A stretch of DNA of 64,000 nt from Holdemania sp. Marseille-P2844 (GTDB lineage: Bacteria; Bacillota_I; Bacilli_A; Erysipelotrichales; Erysipelotrichaceae): assembly GCF_900120005.1 (NCBI RefSeq), contig NZ_LT635454.1, positions 124,001 to 188,000 of the forward strand. The letters are read 5' to 3'. Position 1 is the stretch's first letter. The number at the start of each line of letters is the position of its first letter. The notes under the pieces were generated by a model. That model saw only the letters and a list, made by a program, of their open reading frames with translations. It ran no database searches and was not told the DNA's origin. Shown piece by piece: positions 43,914 to 53,400 of this stretch. Position numbers and translations under genes: made by a program.

Positions 43914-44819
43914 TTAATGAGTACCCAGCTGTTTGAGATGCTCCGCCAGATCCTGATAAATCTGATCGAGCATGCCCGGATCGGCATGATGCGGCAGATA
44001 AACCATATTCAGTTCCCGCTTCAGGACAAAATCATTCACCGGGATTTCAACTAACGTGCCCTCAAGCAGTTCCGGATGGATGATATCCGCGTGCAAAAAA
44101 CCGATGCCGCAGCCGTTTTTGATCAATGTCTTCATGACGTTCATGCTTCCGCACTGCACTAAACCGGCGAAGCTTTCGTAAGAAAGATTGTGTTCTGCCA
44201 GACCGGTCGGCAGGATTCCGCGCATCCGCGATTCCTTCTGCCGCACAACTAACGGATAATCGATCAGGTCGTTCAGCATGACGTCTTTCTTCTGCGTCAG
44301 CGGATGGCCGACCGGGACAACCAGCCCCATGTGCGTCATCTTGATCAGCCGGCTTTCATACACCGCTTTGTCGAAGAAGCCCTCGACTAACGCGAAATCG
44401 ATCTCGCCCTGATCGAGCGCTTCCAGACAGGCCGTCGTCCCTGAGATTCGCATGCACAGCTCGGTATTGGGATTCTCCCTCATCCAACGGCAGACTAACG
44501 GCGGCATGATGTACTCGCCGAAGGTGAAGGTGCAGTCAAACCGAAGCAGACGCCGGTGCTCCTGTTCCTGCCGCAGCCGTTCGATGATGTCCTGACTTTG
44601 CACCTCCAACGCTAAAACCTGCTGATAAAACCGCTGCCCCATTTCCGTCAGCTGCAGCCGCCGATTATAATATTCAAACAGCTTGATGTTGTAGGTTTGC
44701 TCCAGGTAGCGGATATGCTGCGACACAGCCGGCTGGCTCATGTGCAGCTGCTGGGCTGTTTTCGTGTAATTCAGCGTCTTGCTGAGAAGCAGAAAGGTTT
44801 TTAAGCGATAATCCAGCAT
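43914..44819 (-). CDS. LysR-family transcriptional regulator
   Basis: 301 residues. An N-terminal winged helix (YTKTAQQLHMSQPAVSQHIRYLEQ, about 18-41) is followed by the two-lobed effector domain starting near residue 92. These proteins act as tetramers and usually activate a divergent neighbour in response to a small ligand. Here the divergent neighbour is the secreted EEP-family lipoprotein, making it the prime target. GAGGGG precedes the ATG. The effector is unknown. Confidence 0.9.
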   Translation of the reverse strand: MLDYRLKTFLLLSKTLNYTKTAQQLHMSQPAVSQHIRYLEQTYNIKLFEYYNRRLQLTEMGQRFYQQVLALEVQSQDIIERLRQEQEHRRLLRFDCTFTFGEYIMPPLVCRWMRENPNTELCMRISGTTACLEALDQGEIDFALVEGFFDKAVYESRLIKMTHMGLVVPVGHPLTQKKDVMLNDLIDYPLVVRQKESRMRGILPTGLAEHNLSYESFAGLVQCGSMNVMKTLIKNGCGIGFLHADIIHPELLEGTLVEIPVNDFVLKRELNMVYLPHHADPGMLDQIYQDLAEHLKQLGTH

Positions 44820-44842
44820 GCTATCCCCTCGATTCTGATCTT

Positions 44843-44931
44843 ATTATACCATAAGACGAATTTATGAATAACGAAATCTTACTTATCCATAAGAATCATG
44901 AATAGACAACAGCGGCGAAGATGAGTACACT
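44843..44931. promoter_or_regulatory. Divergent promoter region between LysR and EEP lipoprotein
   Basis: Minus strand: TATAAT at 44843-44848 for lysR. Plus strand: TAGACA (44903-44908), 17 bases, TACACT (44926-44931) for the lipoprotein gene. Between them are several ATAAG/TTAT and ATGAAT half-sites of the T-N11-A kind that LysR proteins bind. Confidence 0.6.
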
Positions 44932-44985
44932 ATATTTAAGGGCAGACGTCAACCTGCTCGCATTCGTTAACAACAGGAGGATACC

Positions 44986-46956
44986 ATGAAAAAAATAATG
45001 AAATTCACGCTGGGCTTACTGCTGCTGATGCTGCCGGTCACCGGCTGCAGCGCTTCCTCACAGACTTCATCAGGAAGCTCTAACCCGGTTACGCTGCGCA
45101 TTGGGACGTGGAATATCGCCGCGAAGAATCATCCCGATACCCAGGCGATGGCTGAACTCTTTGCCCGGCATCATCTGGACGCCGTCGGCATTCAGGAAGT
45201 TGACGTGCTCAACGACCGCAATCCGGTGGATATGGTCCAGAGCTTTGTAAATGAGGATTATCCCTATGCTCATTTTGCCAAAGGCCGCGATTTCGCTAAC
45301 GGCGCATTCGGGGTCGGCATTCTTTCCCGCTATGAACCGCAGGCCGTCAGCTCGATCCCGTTAGAAAGCACCGGCAGCCGGGCGACCAAGACGCTGGAGC
45401 GCGTCGTCATTGATAAGGACGGCGTTCAGATCGCCTTATACAACACCCATTTAAGCTGGGAAAACCTGGATTTGCGTCGCCGTCAGATCGCGCAGGTGAT
45501 CGAGCGGGTGAATGCGGATCCGATAGAATATAAAATCATCACCGCGGATTTTAATACCGATCAGCACGCTTACGAATATTCGATGTTTCTGGATAATTTC
45601 AATCTTGCCAACGGGTATAACGGAATGTGGTACGATACCTACCGCGAAGGCGACGATCCGTCGATGCAGGTGCTGACAATCGACAATGTATTGTGCACGA
45701 AGAATATGCGGATTACGGATATCCAGCGGGTGGAGAGTGAATTGTCCGATCATGATTTGTTTTACGCTGAATTTGAATTGTTAGGCGAAGTGGAAGGCAC
45801 GGCCAATTCGGGCAACCGGGCCTTAGGTCAGAGCGTCGTGGTTTCTTCTGTCAACGAAGAATGTTCACCGTATCTTTTAGTCGATTATGACAGAAAGACG
45901 CCGTGGGTTTCTGACGTTGCGGAGGCGCAGACGATTACGATTGAGCTGAACGAGGTGATCACCGTGGAACAAATCAACGTTCTGTGGGGCGCGGTCCGTG
46001 CGGGAGACTATGCGGTGTCCGGATCGGTCGATGGGGAAACCTTTGAACCAATCGCTGCCGTTGAAAAAGTGACGGACAGCGATGCGATTTCCGCTGAAAA
46101 GCAGGAAGTGAAGTTTGTGCGCCTGGACTTGTCAGGCAAGCAGGCTGCGGATCAAGGTTATGAAATCACGGAAATTGAGATCTTTGGCGATCCGGTCCGA
46201 AGATCGGCGGATCCCGCTGATTTGTTGGCGAACGGCAGCTTTGAGGAAGCCGGCGATGTGTTGCCGTCAGGATGGCGTCTGAAGGAAGATCAGCCGGGTT
46301 CTGCGGCGCTGACAGCTGCGGTCGATACGCAGACTCAGACAGAAGGCAGTCAGTCGCTGGCGCTGAGAGCAGCGGGAACCGACGCTTCTGCCGCCGTGGT
46401 GCTCAGCACAGAGCTGGAATTAAAGCCGAATACCACCTATCAACTGGTTTTCCATCATAAAGCAGCCGGCTTGAACAGCGACAGCTTCGGTCTGGAAATG
46501 ACGCAGAAAACGGCGGCGGGCGAGATCATCCCGACGCATCAGGTCCAGCTGAACGATAATCTGTGCATGAGCGAAGACTGGGCGGTTTACCGCTATGATT
46601 TTGTTACGGCGTATTCTGCCTCGACGCTGGAGCTGGGCTTTAAGCTGGGCGGCGCTGAAGGCACACTGTGGCTGGATGACGTGCAGATCCGGGAAGTGAC
46701 GCCGGTTCAGAACTTGTTTCTCAGCGCGGAAAAGAGCGGACTGAAGCCGGGAGAAACGACCCGTGTCACCTGCGAAGTTGTGCCGGAATCCGCGGATGAT
46801 GTCCCGCTGCATTGGTTTTCCAGCGACGAGAGCGTGGCGGTCGTGGATGAGCAGGGTGTCGTGACGGCGATTCAGCCGGGTAAAGCTTATATCGGTGTGC
46901 GCGGCGACAGCGAACTGAATGTGGAGTCTTCCTTGTTGATGAGTGTGGAAGAATAA
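44986..46956 (+). CDS. Secreted EEP-family hydrolase lipoprotein with discoidin-like and Big2-like domains
   Basis: 656 residues. A lipoprotein signal (VTGC) leads to an endonuclease/exonuclease/phosphatase domain (about 35-265) with all motifs: IGTWNIA, GIQEVD, YNTHLSW, ITADFNTD, IDNVL, SDHDLF. A discoidin (F5/8 C)-like segment follows (about 285-405: VVSSVNEECSPYLLVDYDRKT), then a carbohydrate-binding-like beta-sandwich (NGSFEEAGDVLPSGW, about 412-570) and a Big2 domain (FSSDESVAVVDEQGVVTAI). The substrate could be a phosphodiester in sugar-phosphates, lipids or nucleic acids. A glycan-attached location is inferred from the binding modules. Confidence 0.83.
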   Translation: MKKIMKFTLGLLLLMLPVTGCSASSQTSSGSSNPVTLRIGTWNIAAKNHPDTQAMAELFARHHLDAVGIQEVDVLNDRNPVDMVQSFVNEDYPYAHFAKGRDFANGAFGVGILSRYEPQAVSSIPLESTGSRATKTLERVVIDKDGVQIALYNTHLSWENLDLRRRQIAQVIERVNADPIEYKIITADFNTDQHAYEYSMFLDNFNLANGYNGMWYDTYREGDDPSMQVLTIDNVLCTKNMRITDIQRVESELSDHDLFYAEFELLGEVEGTANSGNRALGQSVVVSSVNEECSPYLLVDYDRKTPWVSDVAEAQTITIELNEVITVEQINVLWGAVRAGDYAVSGSVDGETFEPIAAVEKVTDSDAISAEKQEVKFVRLDLSGKQAADQGYEITEIEIFGDPVRRSADPADLLANGSFEEAGDVLPSGWRLKEDQPGSAALTAAVDTQTQTEGSQSLALRAAGTDASAAVVLSTELELKPNTTYQLVFHHKAAGLNSDSFGLEMTQKTAAGEIIPTHQVQLNDNLCMSEDWAVYRYDFVTAYSASTLELGFKLGGAEGTLWLDDVQIREVTPVQNLFLSAEKSGLKPGETTRVTCEVVPESADDVPLHWFSSDESVAVVDEQGVVTAIQPGKAYIGVRGDSELNVESSLLMSVEE

Positions 46957-46976
46957 AATATTAGTGTTTGAATAAT

Positions 46977-47019
46977 GCTGGACTCTCGAATTTTATATTT
47001 GGAGGTTCAGCTTTTTTTT
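46977..47019 (+). terminator. Terminator of EEP lipoprotein gene
   Basis: GCTG-ACTC pairs imperfectly with GAGGTTCAGC, followed by eight Ts. Confidence 0.7.
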
Positions 47020-47086
47020 GTAGTCTTTTAAAATTTATGTTATAAATAGAATTATAAGATAACTTGAAAGAGAAGGAGATAAAAAC

Positions 47087-47788
47087 GTGATCAAAGCAGC
47101 GATAGTCGACGACGATCTGGAATTTCTGGAAGTCATGGCCCATGAGCTTGAGAAAACGATGGTATTCACCGAAATTAAAACATCCAACGATCCTCAACAG
47201 TTTCTCGCCAAGCTTAATCAGGATTCTCCAGATGTTTTATTTTTAGATATTGAAATGCCAAATGTGAATGGTTTCTTCGTCGCCAAAGTCTGCCGGGAAT
47301 TATCTCAGCCGCCGATAATTGTTTATGTTACGGCTGAGGAACAGTACATGGCTGAAGCCTTTGGCTCGCATATCGTCGGATTTCTGATAAAATCAAAGCT
47401 GAAAACTCAATTACCAAGACTTATTGAGAAAATTCGTGAAGAAGCGGCTTATTATCAGGTCAGCGTTGAAACTGAAATGGGCCGGCTCATGATCAGGCAG
47501 GATCAGATTCTTTATCTCAGTTGTTTCAATCGAAGCATCACGCTCTATTTGAAAAGTGGAACAATGGTAAAATTGAAAGGCCGCGTTTTAAACGAAGCTG
47601 TGAAAGCCCTGGCCATGGATGAAATTTTGGTCCAGATTAATCGCTCTGAAGTAGTTAATTTGATGAATGTGGAAAAGATTAGAGATAATTCCGTTTATCT
47701 CTGCGGATTAAACCGGCCGCTGCTTGCCAGTAAGTATCAGAAGTCAGAGGTACTCCGGCGTTTCTCTGACTTTAAGGTGAGAACATGA
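47087..47788 (+). CDS. agrA: AgrA-like LytTR response regulator
   Basis: 233 residues beginning at GTG, with GAAGGAG before it. The receiver domain has the acidic pocket IVDDDLEF, the phospho-acceptor Asp in VLFLDIEMPNVNG (about residue 54) and the Thr-Ala of YVTAEE. The C-terminal 100 residues are a LytTR DNA-binding domain (IRQDQILYLSCFNRSITLYL, FVQ-like LVQINRSEVVNL). It would be phosphorylated by the histidine kinase encoded by the next gene, whose start it overlaps by 4 bases. Likely targets are the repeats upstream of agrD. Confidence 0.88.
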   Translation: MIKAAIVDDDLEFLEVMAHELEKTMVFTEIKTSNDPQQFLAKLNQDSPDVLFLDIEMPNVNGFFVAKVCRELSQPPIIVYVTAEEQYMAEAFGSHIVGFLIKSKLKTQLPRLIEKIREEAAYYQVSVETEMGRLMIRQDQILYLSCFNRSITLYLKSGTMVKLKGRVLNEAVKALAMDEILVQINRSEVVNLMNVEKIRDNSVYLCGLNRPLLASKYQKSEVLRRFSDFKVRT

Positions 47789-49062
47789 TTCGCGCCGCCA
47801 TTGAATTCAGTTTCTGTCTGCTGGAAATGATCAGCGTGACGCTGCTCGTTCAGAAGTTTTTTGTTCTGCGCAGGCAGGGGTTTGTCGTTGTACTGTCCAT
47901 TCTGGGATTTGCGCTTATCGAATATTCGATGGAGTTCTGGACGGTGGATCCGGCGCTGTTGATTCCGTTTATGCTTATGAATATGATGGTGATGATCCGC
48001 TTCTTTTTTCCCGGCAAAACAAGAACGCTCATTGCGATTATTTTGGTGTTTTACATCGTTGAAGGAATTCTGTCTGCCGTCTCTATTCAGTTTTTGACCT
48101 TGACAGCGAAGGTTTCCGCAGCGGAGCTGATGCAGGAAAGCTGGCTGCGGACGCTTGGCGGCTACTTTAATAAGTTCGCGGTTCTGATTCCCATTTTGTT
48201 TATGAAGCGAAAGCCGGAATTGCCGCAGGACGAAGGTTTTGACTGGAGTTTCAGATGTTGCGCGTTTCTGTTATTCCTCTGTGTTTATATCAATTATCAG
48301 ATCTGCGGCATCTTCAGCGATGACCGCATCCGTATTCTATCCTTGTTGATCAGCGCGGTCTTATTCGGCTGTTTCGTTTTGATGACATGGATGTTCCAGC
48401 AGTATTATCGCGTCGCTGAAAGTAAGAAACGGCTTGAGCTCGAGCATAACTGCAATACCCTGAAGGAAAACTGGCTTGCGGAAACGCTTGAAAATCAGGA
48501 AAAATTCCGGAAACAACGGCATGATCTGAAGCATCTGTTAGGAATGCTTGAATATTATTTAAAAGAGCAGCGGAATCTGGAAGCGCTCGCTTATGTCAGA
48601 AGTACCATGAAAGTCGTCGAGACAATTTCGAAGAAGGAGCATACTGGAGATCCGATTATCGACAGTCTTTTGAACCGGACGATGGAAAACGAACCAGAAG
48701 TTCAGTTTCATTTGGAAACGGGTCATATCCAATGGCCGTTAGAAGAATGGAGCACTTGTCTTTTAATCTCCAATCTGCTTAGCAACGCTGTGGAGGCAGC
48801 CAGGCAATCACCACAAAAGGAGATTGAGTTCTATTTGAAGGAAGATGATTCTGTAATTTATCTGACCTTGATCAATTCAGTCATGCCCGGCCGGCGAGTC
48901 AATCTGAATCGAAGCTCGAAACCGGACTTTAAAGAACACGGGTATGGTATTCAAAGTATTCGCTCGATTGTAAATCAAGCCCGGGGCGAACTTGATCTTC
49001 ATCAGAATGGAGATCGTTTTGAGGTCCGGATTTTATTGCCGAAGGAGGAAAATCATGCGTAA
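47785..49062 (+). CDS. agrC: AgrC-like sensor histidine kinase
   Basis: 425 residues. About six membrane helices fill residues 1-205, the peptide-sensing part in this family. A coiled linker (ESKKRLELEHNCNTLKENW) leads to the HPK10-type phosphorylation site FRKQRHDLKHLLGMLEYY (His about 246), an N-box LISNLLSNAVEAARQ (about 331) and a G-box GYGIQSIRSI. No separate D-box is expected in this class. It starts inside agrA (ATGA-like overlap) and its end overlaps agrB by 8 bases, so all three are one operon. Confidence 0.88.
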   Translation: MIRAAIEFSFCLLEMISVTLLVQKFFVLRRQGFVVVLSILGFALIEYSMEFWTVDPALLIPFMLMNMMVMIRFFFPGKTRTLIAIILVFYIVEGILSAVSIQFLTLTAKVSAAELMQESWLRTLGGYFNKFAVLIPILFMKRKPELPQDEGFDWSFRCCAFLLFLCVYINYQICGIFSDDRIRILSLLISAVLFGCFVLMTWMFQQYYRVAESKKRLELEHNCNTLKENWLAETLENQEKFRKQRHDLKHLLGMLEYYLKEQRNLEALAYVRSTMKVVETISKKEHTGDPIIDSLLNRTMENEPEVQFHLETGHIQWPLEEWSTCLLISNLLSNAVEAARQSPQKEIEFYLKEDDSVIYLTLINSVMPGRRVNLNRSSKPDFKEHGYGIQSIRSIVNQARGELDLHQNGDRFEVRILLPKEENHA

Positions 49063-49612
49063 CTGTTCTTTGCGGTTAGCCCGCCGGCTGAACGCTCATT
49101 TAACCGAACCGGTTAATGAGAACGAACTGCGATTTGGAATCGAGAATTTGCTGATTCAGATGATATTAGTTCTTTGCATGAGTCTGATCGCAGCCCTGTT
49201 CCATGTCTTCGGACCGATGCTTCTCTTTATGCTGAGCTTAGTGGGTGTCCGCTCGTTCACCGGCGGAATTCATTTGCGTCAATTTCACCAATGTGTAATC
49301 CTGACCAACATCCTTTGTTTTGGCAGTCTTGCCCTCTGCGCTTATTTTACAACCCCTGTTTTCTACGGGCTGCTTGAAGGTCTGGCCGTACTTGCCATTT
49401 GGCGCTGGGCTCCGGATATGCGGTATAAGCGGCGTAAAACCGAACAAGATCGCCGCCGCGCCCGAAATATCAGCCGGATTCTATCCACTGCCTTAGCACT
49501 GCTTTCTCTTTTTGAAATGGGAATGATTAACCAGGGACCGGGCCGGATTCTGGCCTGTTCCCTGACGGCCACCGCGGTTTCGTTAGCCTTGGCTCAGCGG
49601 ACAGCTTCTTGA
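49055..49612 (+). CDS. agrB: AgrB-like peptide-processing membrane protease
   Basis: 185 residues from ATG 49055, with GAAGGAGG 8 bases upstream. It is a multi-pass membrane cysteine endopeptidase that trims the AgrD precursor and cyclises it. The active-site block is intact: GVRSFTGGIHLRQFHQC, with His and Cys seven residues apart (about 71 and 78). A basic cytoplasmic loop (RYKRRKTEQDRRRARN) follows. The stop codon lies inside a terminator hairpin, which separates it from the agrD gene. Confidence 0.88.
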   Translation: MRNCSLRLARRLNAHLTEPVNENELRFGIENLLIQMILVLCMSLIAALFHVFGPMLLFMLSLVGVRSFTGGIHLRQFHQCVILTNILCFGSLALCAYFTTPVFYGLLEGLAVLAIWRWAPDMRYKRRKTEQDRRRARNISRILSTALALLSLFEMGMINQGPGRILACSLTATAVSLALAQRTAS

Positions 49613-49643
49613 AAAGATTCGTTTTCAGGAAGCTGTTTTTTTT
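49601..49643 (+). terminator. Terminator of agrACB
   Basis: CAGCTTC (49602-49608) pairs with GAAGCTG (49629-49635), with extra GAAAA/TTTTC pairing, then eight Ts. It overlaps the agrB stop. Confidence 0.88.
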
Positions 49644-49664
49644 ATAAATTATCAGTAAAGAAAG

Positions 49665-49721
49665 CGATTGGCTGCCTGAACTGTCTATTCGCTCCCAAAA
49701 ACAGCCTATTGGCTCCCAAAC
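49665..49721 (+). repeat. Tandem repeats, candidate AgrA binding sites
   Basis: CTATTCGCTCCCAAAA (49685) and CTATTGGCTCCCAAAC (49706) are 21 bases apart, and a weaker third copy (CGATTGGCTGCCTGAA) lies at 49665. Paired direct repeats with about two helical turns between them are how LytTR regulators bind. They abut the agrD promoter. Confidence 0.6.
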
Positions 49722-49723
49722 GG

Positions 49724-49751
49724 CAGACATTTTTAAAAAATTCCCTATAAT
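49724..49751 (+). promoter_or_regulatory. agrD promoter
   Basis: A consensus TATAAT (49746-49751) with only a weak -35 (CAGACA, 49724-49729, 16-base spacer), consistent with activation from the tandem repeats just upstream. Confidence 0.6.
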
Positions 49752-49786
49752 GAAATTATCAATGTCGAAGAAAGGGGGAAAGGGGA

Positions 49787-49894
49787 ATGAAGCAGCGTTT
49801 CTGGAAAATGGCAGCGGCGCTTGTGCTGGCTGTCGGCGCGCTCAGCCGTTTGACGATTTCACAATGGGGCTGGTATCAGCCGGAAGAAGACTGA
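49787..49894 (+). CDS. agrD: AgrD-like cyclic autoinducer peptide precursor
   Basis: 35 residues, too short for usual gene callers. An amphipathic N-terminal helix (MKQRFWKMAAALVLAVGALS) precedes a core TISQWGWYQPEED. Aligned with clostridial AgrD (core CIWFT followed by HQPEE), the counterpart is SQWGW followed by YQPEE, so the mature signal may be a five-residue lactone closed through Ser rather than Cys. GGGGAAAGGGG precedes the ATG. It has its own promoter just after the agrACB terminator. Confidence 0.75.
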   Translation: MKQRFWKMAAALVLAVGALSRLTISQWGWYQPEED

Positions 49895-50000
49895 CTTGGC
49901 AGTTTACAACATCAGGGGGAAAAGAACAGGGAAATGTTCGCCGACGTGATGAAGGAAGGTTGACTGAGCGTTGACGATAAGATAATTCATTTCTCCTTTT

Positions 50001-50027
50001 GCCTATGATAGCTCATAGGCGTTTTTA
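50001..50027 (+). terminator. Terminator-like hairpin before lipoprotein-rhs operon
   Basis: GCCTATG-ATAGCT-CATAGGC followed by GTTTTT, 22 bases before the next start. It ends agrD transcripts, or acts as an attenuator, since no promoter can fit between it and the lipoprotein gene. Confidence 0.75.
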
Positions 50028-50049
50028 GTATGCACTTCAGGAGGTCTTT

Positions 50050-50460
50050 ATGCAGGGAAAACGAATATTCATTCTGATTTTGATTCTCGGTCTGCTGGGC
50101 GGCTGTCAGCCTCAAGCGCAGAAGAGCGCGGAGCAGCAGTTTTTGCAAACGCTGCAGCGGGGACAGGCAGAGCTCGCGTCTTTATTTGAAAACGGCCAGC
50201 CTCAATCTTCCGCATGGCTGCAGCAGCTCGGCGACCTGGGCGGGCAGTGGAGCCGGATCCAGGAATCGTATAACGGAAGCGACGAAGAGGTCGCGGCGTT
50301 AGCGCAGGCCTATGAAACGATGGGTGAAAGGGTTTGTGTTATCGCGGAAGCTTTGAAGAATCAGGAATCAGAGAAAGCGATTGAAGAATTGGAAAACTTA
50401 AAGTCCGAAGCAAGAAAGAATGGGGAAAAAGTCAATGAAATCGTTAAGCGGTGGAATTAA
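50050..50460 (+). CDS. Small lipoprotein upstream of rhs
   Basis: 136 residues with a lipoprotein signal (lipobox LGGC) and a mature domain made of charged helices, likely coiled coil (EKAIEELENLKSEARKNGEK). I recognise no family. AGGAGG is 7 bases before the ATG. The last 26-41 bases overlap the start of the giant Rhs gene, so the two are translationally coupled. A role as a membrane-anchored partner or export helper of the Rhs protein is plausible from position alone. Confidence 0.65.
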   Translation: MQGKRIFILILILGLLGGCQPQAQKSAEQQFLQTLQRGQAELASLFENGQPQSSAWLQQLGDLGGQWSRIQESYNGSDEEVAALAQAYETMGERVCVIAEALKNQESEKAIEELENLKSEARKNGEKVNEIVKRWN

Positions 50461-53400
50461 GAAACTCATGATCTGCTTGTTCAGCTTTTGTATGCTGGTG
50501 CAGAATACCGACAGCATCCGGGCGGTGAATGAGCGGCGAATTGTTGAAAAGTACAACCAGACAGGTCCGTATTACAATGTGGATATCACGGAGAATGATC
50601 CGGTCAACAATGAGGAGTCGGAAGAACAGCCATCCCAACCGGAAACGACGCTGGATGGAGAACCGCAGCCTTCGTCAAGTCCGCAAGTTACGGCCGAACC
50701 GGAGCCGACGCCGGAAATCACAGCTGAGCCGACGGTTCAGCCTACCGTTGAACCGGCTCCGGAGCCAACTGCGGAACCCACGGTCGTTCCGACGATGACG
50801 CCGCAGCCGACGATGACGCCTGCCGTCACGCCGTCTGCCGCACCGACGGTCACGCCCTCTGCCAGCGCCGCGCCGCTGGAATTTACGCAGACGGAAACCA
50901 ATCCCGCCGATCCGCAGCCAGAGGATTTTGCGGATCCGGAAATTGTGGATGAAAGAACCGTTATTTATACCAACAAGGAAGACCAGAATCTGAAGAAAAT
51001 GGTGATGGGCGTCATTCGCAATTATAAAACGGAAGACGGCTTTGCCCCGATTGATACCCAGCTGACGCCGGCGGTCAATCTGCTTTCAGAGGAAGGCCGC
51101 GATGTTTTCGTGCAGAACACGGCGAACGTTGTCCGCAGCTATTATCCAGCGGATTCTCAAACCGGCGTTGTCTTGGAAAAAGACGATGTCCGCGTCACCG
51201 TGATTCCGCAGCTGAAGCAAATCGGTGAACCAAGCGCAGAGGGCGCCCAGCTGATCTATCCGATGGAGCATCAGATCAATCTGCGGTATACGGTGATGCC
51301 GGCCTGGGTCGAGGAGGAGCTTGTTCTGTATGAAAAGCCGCAGACCGCTTCTTTTACCAGTCGGATCACGGTGGAAAACGGCGCCGTCCGACCGGGCGAC
51401 GAACACGGGGTAATCGTCGTGGATCAAAACGGGCAGCTTGCCTTACTGATCCGCGCGCCGAAAGCCAAAGACGCCGCCGACAACGAAACGGAAGTCCGCG
51501 TCGCGCTGAATGGCGATCAGATCGAATACAGCGTAGATGAGAGCTGGCTGATGAGCGACGACCGCGTCTATCCGGTCGTCATCGACCCCAACTATTTCGG
51601 CTATGCGCACAACGGCACGGACGTCAGCGTATCGCAAAGCCGACCGACCAAGACGCTCGGCAATCCGAATATGGAAGCCGATAACTGGGTGTTGAAAAAC
51701 TACGACGACGCATTCCTGTTTATCGGCAATCATCCGCGTTATTCCCATGCTTTCAGCTTCTATAAGATTAACGATGACCGGATGAACGAAGTGCTCAAAG
51801 GCAAATACATCAAAAAAGCGACGTTGAACATCATTCAGGGAAAAACCAAACCGGGCACGACGAATGAGTTGCTCGCCTGCAGCATTCCGGGTACTTACGA
51901 TATTACAAAAGCGACATATCTGAACATGCCGACCAATTACGACTGCTTTACCAGCGACTGGACCTGGGAAGGCTTCTGGCTGCATACGCTGGATATTACG
52001 CCGTATGTCAAGGATGTCGCGGAAAACAACAAGCCGAATAACGGCGTGCTGCTGACGCTGAAGGATCCGGATTCCAGTTATCTGGAAATGTATGCGTCGG
52101 AATACTATTACATCACCGGTACCGGAGAAAACACGCCGTATGTCGAAGCGGAATACTATGACAGTCCGGACATCACCATGACCGACGTCAACCAGTTTAC
52201 CTGGAATGTCCGGCCTTTCGTCAAGTACGATTTCAAAGAAGGTCTGGCGTATCTGGTTGCCGTGGGTTTCGACGGAACCGCGCCTTACCATGCCCAGACA
52301 ACCGTCACGATCAAAGACGGGGAAACTGTGAAATTCACCGAAACGATGGAAGCGGTGGATAACTTTTACCGTTACCCGGAATATCCGGAAATTGAAAAAG
52401 CTCAGAGCTACAACGAAACGAAGGTCAGCAATTACCAAACCGGGAAGTTCTTTGACAGCTTTGAGCCGGGAAAATTATATACCGTGCAGTTCCAGTCGGT
52501 GAAGGGAACGCAGAAAAGCACGGTGAAAGAAACCTATTTCAGAACCTATGAGGTCAAGGGGTTTGATTTAGTCAGTTCGATCGCCTCATTCTACGGCATC
52601 ACCAAGGAAACACTGATGCAGGATAACAATCTGCAGGATGAGCTGGTCACCCAGGGCAATATCCTGTTTATCCGCGAACCGCAGAAAAACAAAGACGTTG
52701 ATTATGTGGAAGAGGATTTATCGACAGATCAGAAAAAGCAGGTGGACGCGGCGCTGCGCGGACGGGATGTGCAGTGCGAATTCGGTTTTGAGCCGATCAA
52801 CCTGAACACCGGCAACTTCATTCTGGAAAGTCAGGATTTCGCAATGAACGTCCTGGAGGAAAGCTTTACTTTCTCCCGGGCCTACAACAGCAGCGCGGCC
52901 GGCGTCTTCGGTATTTTCGGCATGGGCTGGGCGTTCAGCGGACTTTCCCGGATTTCCAGTGATGATCAAGGCGCCACAGTCATTTTAGAAGACGGTACCA
53001 AGTATTATTTTGCCAAGCAGAGCGACGGCACGTTTGTCAATAACCTGACGACGGTCTTTAAGCTGACATGGGATACCGATCATTTCGTTTTGAAAAATCA
53101 AGACACGACCTGGGTTTACAATGAACAGGGATTTGTGACGAAGAACCTGGACAAGCAGGGCCGCGAAACAACCTATACCTACAAACAGGGCTTGCCGGAT
53201 ACGATTACATTAAAAGACGGCAAAACGATAACCTTCCATTACAATGCCGAGAATCTGGTTGACGAGATCCGGCTGGGAGAAAAGGATAAGGTCAGCTATG
53301 GCTACGACACGAATCTGAATCTGATCTCTTTTACCGATCAGACCGGCGCGGTGATCGAGTATGCCTATGACGCCGATCATAACATGACCTCGTGGAAGAA

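Noticed and set aside
43510..43936. Two opposed frames in the gap after the amylosucrase-like gene
   Set aside because: Low-complexity translations, no ribosome sites, and they overlap a terminator.
51443..52438. 331-codon minus-strand frame opposite the Rhs gene
   Set aside because: Regular codon use in the repeats leaves open frames on the other strand; no start signal or domain is visible.
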